The position numbers and the translations under genes were made by a program. This document shows positions 26,179 to 31,724 of a stretch of 31,724 bases of DNA, in pieces. Below the pieces are notes generated by a model, which saw nothing but the letters and a program-made list of their open reading frames with translations, did no database searches and was not told the DNA's origin. Source of the DNA: Candidatus Melainabacteria bacterium (GTDB lineage: Bacteria > Cyanobacteriota > Vampirovibrionia > Obscuribacterales > Obscuribacteraceae); contig PLXC01000117.1 in assembly GCA_003151275.1 (NCBI GenBank), positions 1-31,724 of the forward strand, read 5' to 3'. Every line of letters starts with the position of its first letter. Within the stretch, counting starts at the first letter, position 1.

Positions 26179-26547
26179 CTAATACTGTTCGAGCCATGTC
26201 TCTACCAAAACTGGATAATCCGCTGGCTTTGAAACGCAGGCGTCCATGCCAAATGCCATGCAGGAGAGCGGACGTTCCGATGAAGTCACACCAACGATAG
26301 GCACGTGTCGGCCAGTCTTCTGTTCGTCGTGTCTAATTGACATGGTGGCATGTATACCATCCATGACAGGCATTTCTACGTCCATCAGGACCAACGAGTA
26401 ACGGCGAAGCCTGGTTGCAGCAACCGCCTCTGCACCGTTATGGGCGATATCTACAAGCACGTCTAAGTTGCTCAGGCTCAATTGCGCCGCACGCGCAATC
26501 AGATTGTTGTCATCGACTACAAGAACGAACGGCTTGATGCAATTCAT
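26179..26547 (-). CDS. Single-domain response regulator (receiver only)
   Basis: 122 residues with the receiver fold: acidic pocket in VLVVDDNN, phospho-acceptor Asp in YSLVLMDVEMPVMDG, a switch Thr/Ser in VGVTSS, and the conserved Lys in CVSKPAD. There is no output domain. The MDVEMPVMDG style is typical of receivers partnered with hybrid kinases or phosphotransfer proteins, such as CheY-like or Rcs-type relays. ATG at 26547 is preferred over the GTG at 26559. It is followed, almost overlapping, by a 48-aa membrane peptide. No kinase partner is adjacent. Confidence 0.8.
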   Translation of the reverse strand: MNCIKPFVLVVDDNNLIARAAQLSLSNLDVLVDIAHNGAEAVAATRLRRYSLVLMDVEMPVMDGIHATMSIRHDEQKTGRHVPIVGVTSSERPLSCMAFGMDACVSKPADYPVLVETWLEQY

Positions 26548-26601
26548 AACTTCACCCACTATTCAACCACTCTAATTCAACACGAAACCCAGTCAAGCAG
26601 T

Positions 26602-26637
26602 CATCAGGAAACACCAATTTTTGACAAGCTTTTGGCA
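26602..26637 (+). repeat. 36-base dispersed repeat, copy 1
   Basis: Shares 32 of 36 bases with 28227-28262. Both read CATCAGGAAAC, five variable bases, then TTTTTGACAAGCTT and TGGCA. It lies upstream of the response regulator gene. It contains a TTGACA box on the plus strand, but no -10 box follows at normal spacing. Confidence 0.6.
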
Positions 26638-26692
26638 GAACCAAATCGACTTTTCCAGCTGTGACTAAGAACACAACATTTATACTGCGGCG

Positions 26693-26815
26693 TCAAACCT
26701 TAGTCAGTCGAATTACTTCAATTCTTTTCGCCAGCAAGCAACCACGTCTTTTACCGAGTAAAACAATATAAATGCAGTCGTGCTTATAACCGCTGTGTAT
26801 ACAATGTTGTCCATA
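26693..26815 (-). CDS. 40-aa membrane peptide
   Basis: ATG with an excellent AGGAG eight bases upstream. The peptide MDNIVYTAVISTTAFILFLL is followed by a basic tail (GKRRGCLLAKRIEV and on). It has one membrane helix with positive-inside charge. Its leader carries a 10-bp stem-loop (26840-26877). Missed by usual length cut-offs; no family recognised. Confidence 0.55.
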   Translation of the reverse strand, partial: YGQHCIHSGYKHDCIYIVLLGKRRGCLLAKRIEVIRLTKV

Positions 26816-26839
26816 ATTTGATCTCCTTCACAAAGAAAC

Positions 26840-26877
26840 CAATGATGATCTCAATCGAGAGTGCGTAATCATCATTG
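26840..26877 (-). promoter_or_regulatory. Stem-loop in the leader of the 40-aa peptide gene
   Basis: The perfect 10-bp arms CAATGATGAT and ATCATCATTG enclose 18 bases that can pair further (CTC/GAG). On the minus strand it ends about 13 bases before the Shine-Dalgarno of the gene at 26815. Possible RNA control element or operator. Confidence 0.45.
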
Positions 26878-26945
26878 CCCGAGTTAATGCTGGCTTTCCG
26901 ATGTGCCTTCAGTGAGAAGAGTATTTATATAATCTCAGCCAAGAC

Positions 26946-27278
26946 TCACGCGACGCTTCGCACATATGGATCAGCATCGCCCAAGAACAGCTCAACGTTG
27001 AAGCCTTCTGCGATTTGCATAGCGTGAGCTAAAAGCTCATCATCACCCACGCGCCAATCGTATTCATAAACGCTTCTGCCCCAAACCATAAGCGTTTTAC
27101 TTGCGCTTAGTTTGAACGGCAACTTGTCTGAACTTTGCTTAACAGCTGCGTCAAACTTAAAGCGTTCAGAGTTTGCGCTATGACAGGGCAAAAATCTAGT
27201 CCAATCTTCTGGATCATTGAGCTGATCTCCGATCAACAACCAGCTTCCCGCAGATGACTGACAAATTCTAACTAACAT
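26946..27278 (-). CDS. Hypothetical protein (110 aa)
   Basis: Soluble, compact, with alternating strand-like segments (MLVRICQSSAGSWLLIGDQL; KTLMVWGRSVYEYDWRVGDD) and a final helix and strand (AMQIAEGFNVELFLGD). ATG 27278 has AAGGAG seven bases upstream, so the 10-residue upstream extension is not used. A perfect GCACCG-AATA-CGGTGC inverted repeat lies 92 bases upstream. No family recognised. Confidence 0.6.
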   Translation of the reverse strand: MLVRICQSSAGSWLLIGDQLNDPEDWTRFLPCHSANSERFKFDAAVKQSSDKLPFKLSASKTLMVWGRSVYEYDWRVGDDELLAHAMQIAEGFNVELFLGDADPYVRSVA

Positions 27279-27369
27279 CGTAGGCTCCTTGCGGTGCCCA
27301 GATTGCACCGACCGCTAAAAGAGATTTCTAATTGCCACTCAACTGTTATGGAGTGACTAAAACAACATA

Positions 27370-27385
27370 GCACCGAATACGGTGC
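27370..27385. promoter_or_regulatory. Inverted repeat GCACCGAATACGGTGC
   Basis: 6-bp perfect arms around AATA in the 306-base divergent gap between 27278 (minus) and 27585 (plus). The core matches 2713-2728 almost exactly, and the half sites match 2862-2875 and 11112-11123. Best-conserved example of the candidate operator. Confidence 0.5.
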
Positions 27386-27584
27386 AAATGACAATTCTTG
27401 ATTCGATCTTGCTATCAACTTGAGCGATCTTGACAAACCCTAGAGCAGAAAACAGTCGAAGATTCACGTTGCCCAATCGATTCTGGTTCTAGGTTGACAC
27501 ATACTTAAGATCTCAAGCAGAATATTGACGCCTACTTGATATGCGACATGCTCTACTAAGAGTGGGTTTTGAGGTGTTACGCAT

Positions 27585-27752
27585 ATGGTGGAAGCTAATT
27601 ATCTCGTTCTAGCTTTTTGGCTAATCTGTGCCTTTGTGGCGATGAAGGCATTTCAAAGTGCCGCAGATTACCTTGTTGACAGGGTTCTGGAAGTTAAGTC
27701 GAAGACCTCTGCTCTGATTGCTGTTCCTGCGCGACAAACTAACGAATCGTAG
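27585..27752 (+). CDS. 55-aa membrane peptide
   Basis: ATG with GAGGTG eight bases upstream. The sequence begins MVEANYLVLAFWLICAFVAM, one membrane helix, followed by an amphipathic, charged region (FQSAADYLVDRVLEVKSK) and a polar tail. It is 25 bases before another small membrane protein gene and is probably co-transcribed with it. No family recognised. Confidence 0.55.
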   Translation: MVEANYLVLAFWLICAFVAMKAFQSAADYLVDRVLEVKSKTSALIAVPARQTNES

Positions 27753-27777
27753 ACGAGCAAGGTTGAGACTAAGTTAG

Positions 27778-27993
27778 ATGCAATTTGATGATGAAGACGC
27801 AACCAAGGCCCTGGCGCTCACAGGCGGCATCATTGCAGGATTGTTTGCATTTCTAACCACTTATAATTTTGGCGCCATGATTATTCACGACAAACCCTTA
27901 GCGTATGCCTCGGCATTAGTCATTAGTTTTTTCGTCATTTATTTCATGAACGGATGGTTTGCAGAGCAGCTCGCTGAAAGTCAAAGACACTAA
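27778..27993 (+). CDS. 71-aa membrane protein with two helices
   Basis: After an acidic start (MQFDDEDATKALAL) there are two hydrophobic segments, GGIIAGLFAFLTTYNFGAMI and AYASALVISFFVIYFMNGWF, then a short polar end. This is a helical hairpin with both ends on the same side. The ribosome-binding site is weak (AAGGTTGAG too far upstream), so coupling to the preceding 55-aa gene is likely. No family recognised. Confidence 0.55.
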   Translation: MQFDDEDATKALALTGGIIAGLFAFLTTYNFGAMIIHDKPLAYASALVISFFVIYFMNGWFAEQLAESQRH

Positions 27994-28080
27994 GTCTTTA
28001 CCTTATTGATTGGATCTTCACAGTCTGCTAGTAAATTACGCCAAAGTATTCTGCAAACGCTTGTCAGTTGAGCCGCGACA

Positions 28081-28134
28081 TGTGCTCACACAATGAGCAC
28101 AACAAGATAATTGTTTGCGACTGCAGCAAACAAT
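28081..28134. terminator. Pair of hairpins downstream of the small membrane genes
   Basis: TGTGCTCA/TGAGCACA with a 5-base loop (28081-28101), then ATTGTTTGC/GCAAACAAT with a 7-base loop (28110-28134). All arms are perfect. Neither is followed by a T-run. They lie 88 bases after the 71-aa gene and 230 bases before mgtE, so they may end the first transcript or form part of a structured mgtE leader. Confidence 0.45.
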
Positions 28135-28226
28135 CCCTACATGCAATTCATAACTACATCTGTGGTGCCACCAACGGGCACTGCCAGTTCATGCAGATCA
28201 CTCACCAGTAATGATTATCAAAAAAG

Positions 28227-28262
28227 CATCAGGAAACCCACATTTTTGACAAGCTTCTGGCA
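28227..28262 (+). repeat. 36-base dispersed repeat, copy 2
   Basis: Pairs with 26602-26637 (32 of 36 identical) in the same orientation on the plus strand. Here it is 102 bases upstream of mgtE. The conserved core is TTTTTGACAAGCTT. Likely a shared regulatory or small interspersed element. Confidence 0.6.
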
Positions 28263-28364
28263 AAGACAGTTCAAGCTTGTATACGGTTGATTTGACCTGA
28301 TACACTCGAACATCTCTAGATCCTGCTCAGGCGCACATTTGAGGAAGATGGAGTTGCTCTCGGT

Positions 28365-29678
28365 ATGACAACAAATCCTATTCTCTATACCGAATTACAC
28401 GCCCTTTGGGCCGAGGCGTCGACCACAGATCGTATGGCTCGTTTTAAGTTGATGCCTCTTGCAGATGCCCAAGAATTTTTCCGAGAACTAAGCACTAGAA
28501 ATCAAAGCGAAATTATTCTCAATCTTCCTGAACGAGAACAGACAGTGTGGATACGTTTGCTAGATCCAGACGATGCTGCAGATTTGTTGCAAGAAACGCC
28601 GCCACAAGATCAACAACGGCTGCTCGGTTTACTCGATGAAGCAACCAAAGACGACGTTCAGGCTCTTCTCAAATATAGAGAGGATGTGGCGGGCGGTCTG
28701 ATGAGTCCTCGATTCGCTAGAGTTCGTCCGGACATGACTGTGTCAGAAGCGCTCACATATGTGCGCAAACAGGCTCTAGGTGCAACCGAGACGGTCTATA
28801 CAGTTTATGTGCTTGACGCAGATCAACATTTGTTGGGTGTGACATCACTTCGTACACTTTTTGCTTCCGATCCACATCTGGTCATACAAAATGTGATGCG
28901 AAAGAACGTCGTTAAGACTACCGAAGAAGCTGACCAGGAAAACTTGAGCAGATTGTTTGCTGAACATGATCTCATTGCTATTCCAGTCGTAGATGCAGAC
29001 AACCGCATGAAGGGAATCGTCACAATCGACGACATCGTTGATGTGGTCCAAGAAGAAGCTACCGAGGACATGCAAAAGGCAGGTGGCAGTGAGGCCCTGG
29101 GCGCTCCCTATCTTGAAATATCCCTGGGGCAGATGATTAAGAAACGCGCCGGTTGGCTGACTGTGCTTTTCTTGGGTGAGATGCTGACCGCCAATGCGAT
29201 GGGATATTTTGAAAACGAGATTGCCAAAGCCGTCGTGCTTTCGCTTTTCATACCATTAATCATCAGCAGCGGCGGGAACGCAGGTTCACAGGCTTCGACA
29301 ATAATTATTCGAGCAATGGCGCTGGGCGAGGTTCGTCTAACGGACTGGTGGAAAGTAATGCGTCGTGAACTTGTGACAGGGTTAAGCCTGGGTTGCATTC
29401 TTGGTGTAATCGGGTTGGCAAGAATCTGCATTTGGCAGCATTACTTCAAATCTTACGGTCAACATTCTTGGTTGATTGCAGTAACCGTAGGCATCTCGCT
29501 GATTGGCATCGTGCTCTGGGGTACTGTTGCTGGATCGCTCCTGCCCTTTGTTTTGCGAAGAGTCGGATTTGACCCGGCTAGCGCTTCTACACCCTTCGTG
29601 GCCACACTCGTTGACGTAACCGGTCTCGTGATCTACTTCACTGTAGCGAGTCAGATCTTGCGTGGCACTCTTCTGTGA
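28365..29678 (+). CDS. mgtE: MgtE magnesium transporter/channel
   Basis: 437 residues, normal length. The cytoplasmic N domain (about 15-125) contains LPEREQTVWIRLLDPDDAADLL. Two CBS domains (about 128-245) begin with GLMSPRFARVRPDMTV and include IPVVDADNRMKGIVTIDDIVD. A plug helix is followed by a five-helix membrane domain (about 270-437). The pore signatures SSGGNAGSQASTII and TLVDVTGLVIYF are both intact; the latter carries the Mg2+-coordinating Asp. Mg2+ binding to the N and CBS domains closes the channel in this family. GGAG lies 11 bases before the ATG. A small stem-loop follows at 29754. Confidence 0.95.
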   Translation: MTTNPILYTELHALWAEASTTDRMARFKLMPLADAQEFFRELSTRNQSEIILNLPEREQTVWIRLLDPDDAADLLQETPPQDQQRLLGLLDEATKDDVQALLKYREDVAGGLMSPRFARVRPDMTVSEALTYVRKQALGATETVYTVYVLDADQHLLGVTSLRTLFASDPHLVIQNVMRKNVVKTTEEADQENLSRLFAEHDLIAIPVVDADNRMKGIVTIDDIVDVVQEEATEDMQKAGGSEALGAPYLEISLGQMIKKRAGWLTVLFLGEMLTANAMGYFENEIAKAVVLSLFIPLIISSGGNAGSQASTIIIRAMALGEVRLTDWWKVMRRELVTGLSLGCILGVIGLARICIWQHYFKSYGQHSWLIAVTVGISLIGIVLWGTVAGSLLPFVLRRVGFDPASASTPFVATLVDVTGLVIYFTVASQILRGTLL

Positions 29679-29686
29679 GGCTGCCC

Positions 29687-29702
29687 ATCAAGAAACTATA
29701 AA
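29687..29702 (+). repeat. 16-base direct repeat ATCAAGAAACTATAAA, copy 1
   Basis: Exact match to 29914-29929, 227 bases apart, both in the leader region before the second permease. This copy begins 8 bases after the mgtE stop. Confidence 0.6.
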
Positions 29703-29753
29703 CGCCAACATTCATCGTCCGCTCAGACTAACAATTGCCAAAAACCTCCCTAT

Positions 29754-29772
29754 AGCCAGCTAAAGGCTGGCT
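29754..29772 (+). terminator. Small hairpin after mgtE
   Basis: AGCCAGC/GCTGGCT, a 7-bp perfect stem with loop TAAAG, 75 bases after the mgtE stop. No T-run follows, so it is a weak terminator candidate. Confidence 0.4.
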
Positions 29773-29913
29773 CACGCAAAGTCAAGATGGAATTGTTCGT
29801 CAAAACAATGCTTTCATTACGAACTGTTCTTGATCGAAATATGAGTAGGCAATAATCCATAGAAGCTGGGCCCCGTTCCCGGTCGATTCGAAAAGGGGAA
29901 TGAAGTCAATGGT

Positions 29914-29929
29914 ATCAAGAAACTATAAA
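29914..29929 (+). repeat. 16-base direct repeat ATCAAGAAACTATAAA, copy 2
   Basis: Exact copy of 29687-29702, about 75 bases upstream of the proposed start of the second permease. Confidence 0.6.
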
Positions 29930-30003
29930 GATTGAGGCCGGACAAGCCTTGGGACGGTTGCGAGTGATATGTTGATCTCTGAGATCTACACTCTAGCGAA
30001 ACT

Positions 30004-31724
30004 TTGCTAAAACCAGGACAGAAACAACAAAAGACATCCGTTCACAACGAACGAAGGTCTTCGCGCGCTCACAACCGTTTTCGGCGCTGGTATTTTCAAG
30101 GCATAAGAGAAAATAACAAGAAGGCCGAGCACCAGGATGCCTGGTATAAGGTCATGTGCTTGACGGGCGTTGATTATTTCTCGACGCTTGGATACGCCCC
30201 AGGAATCGCTTTCCTTGCCGCGGGCGCGCTTTCGCCGCTTGCAACTTTCATCCTCGTACTGCTAACTCTGGTCGGCGCCTTACCTGTTTATATGAAGGTA
30301 GCCGAGGAAAGCCCGCATGGGCAGGGAAGCATTTCGATGCTTGCTAACCTTTTGCAGGGTTGGAAAGGAAAAATCCTCATTCTATGCCTGCTTGGATTTG
30401 CTGCAACCGACTTTATTATCACAATCACTTTATCTGCTGCCGACGCCGCCGCCCACGTCGCTCAAAATCCTTGGGCACCCCTCTGGATGCATGATCGCGT
30501 TGCAATGACCTGTATATTGCTTGCCTTGCTTGGTGGCGTCTTTCTGATTGGATTCAGGGAAGCGATCAGTATCTCTGTGGTGTTGGTCGGCATCTATTTG
30601 GTATTAAATGCGGTTGTCGTGGGAGTCAGCTTCGACCACTTAATGCACGAACCTTTGCGAGTCAACGATTGGATCAGTACTCTAACTCGCCAGTACGAAT
30701 CGCCCTGGCGAATGATCGGCTTATCAATACTGCTGTTTCCGAAGTTAGCGTTAGGCATGTCGGGATTTGAAACTGGCGTTGCAGTAGCACCTTTGGTGAA
30801 AGGCAAAGAGGGCGACCAACCTGAAAAGCCTGCAGGAAGAATAGCCAACACTAAGAAGCTACTCGTTACAGCCGCCTTAATCATGTCAGTGTTCTTGCTG
30901 GCAACATCATTTATAACAACAATGCTTATTCCGGCCCAGCATTTCGCAAATGGTGGCATCGCTAACGGACGGGCACTAGCCTATCTGGCGCATGAGTACC
31001 TTGGTAGTTCATTCGGCACCGTATATGACATCAGTTCCATTTTCATCCTATGGTTTGCAGGCGCTTCGGCGATGACCGGATTGCTGAATCTGGTTCCTAG
31101 ATACTTGCCAAAATTTGGCATGGCTCCTGAATGGACGCGCGCTTCGAGACCGTTAGTAACTTTCTTCACCGTCGTTGCTTTCATAGTGACTCTCTGGTTC
31201 AAAGCAGATGTTGATGCTCAAGGAGGTGCTTATGCCACGGGCGTTCTTGTGCTGATGACGTCGGCCGCATTTGCCTGCACATTGACTGTCTGGCGAACGA
31301 CACACACCAAGCGAATATTCTTCCTGGGAATATTTATCGTGTTCGTCTACACGACGATAGTAAATTGCTTCGAACGACCGGAAGGCATACAGATAGCCGG
31401 TCTGTTTATTTTAGCGATATTCATTGCGTCGATTGTTTCAAGAGCAATGCGCGCAACTGAACTTAGAGTTCAGAAGGTAGAGCTGGACCCAGTTGCAAAA
31501 AAATTCATAAACGACGCAATCCATGGTGGCACCGGTGACGTGCGCATTCTCGCGCACCGACCTGAAGGCTCTGACTACGCAATCAAAGAAGCTGAGGCTC
31601 GCGACATACATAGCATACTGGGTCCAGACTGCAACTTCATTTTCCTCGAAGTCGAGCGAAGTGATGCATCTGAATTTGTCGAGCATTGCCTTTCAGTTTC
31701 TGGTCACAACATCGATGGTTACCA
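30004..31724 (+). CDS. APC superfamily permease, copy 2 (partial, cut by right edge)
   Basis: The plus-strand frame runs to the last base, giving about 573 residues without a stop. It is a close paralog of the permease at 6621-8555 through the whole membrane domain ([51 protein letters not shown]) and into the soluble C-terminal domain. Ungapped similarity to copy 1 already begins at base 30079 (FRRWYFQG against FNEWFFAG), so translation must start at or before that point. No ATG or GTG exists in frame between the stop at 29980 and there; the only usual start is TTG at 30004, with a poor ribosome-binding site. Either a weak TTG start is used or the 5' end is altered. It is likely transcribed from its own structured leader. 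Confidence 0.82.
   Translation, partial: MLKPGQKQQKTSVHNERRSSRAHNRFRRWYFQGIRENNKKAEHQDAWYKVMCLTGVDYFSTLGYAPGIAFLAAGALSPLATFILVLLTLVGALPVYMKVAEESPHGQGSISMLANLLQGWKGKILILCLLGFAATDFIITITLSAADAAAHVAQNPWAPLWMHDRVAMTCILLALLGGVFLIGFREAISISVVLVGIYLVLNAVVVGVSFDHLMHEPLRVNDWISTLTRQYESPWRMIGLSILLFPKLALGMSGFETGVAVAPLVKGKEGDQPEKPAGRIANTKKLLVTAALIMSVFLLATSFITTMLIPAQHFANGGIANGRALAYLAHEYLGSSFGTVYDISSIFILWFAGASAMTGLLNLVPRYLPKFGMAPEWTRASRPLVTFFTVVAFIVTLWFKADVDAQGGAYATGVLVLMTSAAFACTLTVWRTTHTKRIFFLGIFIVFVYTTIVNCFERPEGIQIAGLFILAIFIASIVSRAMRATELRVQKVELDPVAKKFINDAIHGGTGDVRILAHRPEGSDYAIKEAEARDIHSILGPDCNFIFLEVERSDASEFVEHCLSVSGHNIDGY

Larger units (their letters stand above)
27994..28364. other. 371-base leader region of mgtE
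   Basis: It contains two adjacent hairpins (28081-28101 and 28110-28134) and the second copy of the 36-base repeat (28227-28262). A TTGATTTGACCTGATACAC stretch near 28286 may include promoter elements. I find no M-box (ykoK) Mg2+ riboswitch consensus, so any Mg2+ control would use another mechanism. Confidence 0.5.
29679..30003. other. Intergenic region between mgtE and the second permease
   Basis: 325 bases. It holds a 7-bp hairpin (29754-29772), two copies of a 16-base direct repeat (29687-29702 and 29914-29929), and possible long-range pairing of CCGTTCCC (29873-29880) with GGGACGG (29951-29957). GATCTC-T-GAGATC lies at 29974-29986. It looks like a structured mRNA leader of the downstream permease, but no known riboswitch consensus is recognised. 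Confidence 0.45.

Noticed and set aside
27994..28364. M-box (ykoK) Mg2+ riboswitch before mgtE
   Set aside because: The leader is long and contains hairpins, but I could not find the conserved M-box core sequence.
29850..29990. ydaO-type c-di-AMP riboswitch before the second permease
   Set aside because: Some G/C-rich pairing is present, but the consensus segments of the class are not recognisable. Kept only as an unspecified structured leader.
1..31724. tRNA, rRNA, CRISPR, insertion sequence or prophage signatures
   Set aside because: None seen. Repeats found are short and dispersed or tandem pairs, without transposase, integrase or regular spacer structure.

Overview
The window is a dense bacterial chromosomal segment centred on potassium and magnesium homeostasis and stress signalling. 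There is no rRNA, tRNA, transposase, integrase or CRISPR array. By eye, base composition is even, somewhat below 50% GC. No taxonomic marker is present. A short cyanobacteria-like group 2 sigma factor and a KdpD that ends before its kinase (truncated KdpD is known from cyanobacteria) fit a cyanobacteria-related lineage, possibly the non-photosynthetic Vampirovibrionia/Melainabacteria. That placement is a weak inference.

Layout. (1) 1-3.2 kb: a TrkA-N channel-like protein cut by the left edge, a hypothetical protein, a CorC/HlyC-type CBS membrane protein preceded by an overlapping 45-codon ORF, and a small membrane protein. (2) 3.3-8.6 kb, minus strand: a DUF2254 membrane protein, then an operon of an APC-type permease, a 105-aa protein and a four-TM protein with two helical extracytoplasmic regions, closed by a good intrinsic terminator. 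(3) 8.8-13.5 kb: a tandem universal stress protein, a group 2 sigma factor, and a KdpD-like histidine kinase overlapping kdpE. (4) 13.5-16.6 kb: two divergent paralogous exported proteins of a family I do not recognise, sharing a promoter region with an 18-bp perfect palindrome. (5) 16.7-23.6 kb: a 26-aa membrane peptide, kdpF, kdpA, kdpB, kdpC and a KdpD with no kinase module. (6) 23.9-25.1 kb: a divergent aspartokinase. (7) 25.2-28.0 kb: a cluster of very small genes, several of them membrane peptides, with a single-domain response regulator and many inverted repeats. (8) 28.4-31.7 kb: mgtE and a second APC permease cut by the right edge.

How it fits together. KdpFABC is the high-affinity K+ pump and KdpE its expected regulator. 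The sensor is in two pieces about 10 kb apart: KdpD/USP-TM-GAF at the end of the kdp operon, and TM-GAF-kinase next to kdpE. Both keep the TM and GAF modules, which suggests duplication followed by complementary loss rather than a simple split. The permeases, MgtE, CorC-like protein, TrkA-N protein, USP and sigma factor make the region look like an ion and envelope-stress island.

The best candidates for something undescribed are the two-part Kdp sensor, the exported paralog pair flanking kdp, a GCACCG/CGGTGC inverted-repeat motif found upstream of several genes, and the small membrane-protein cluster.
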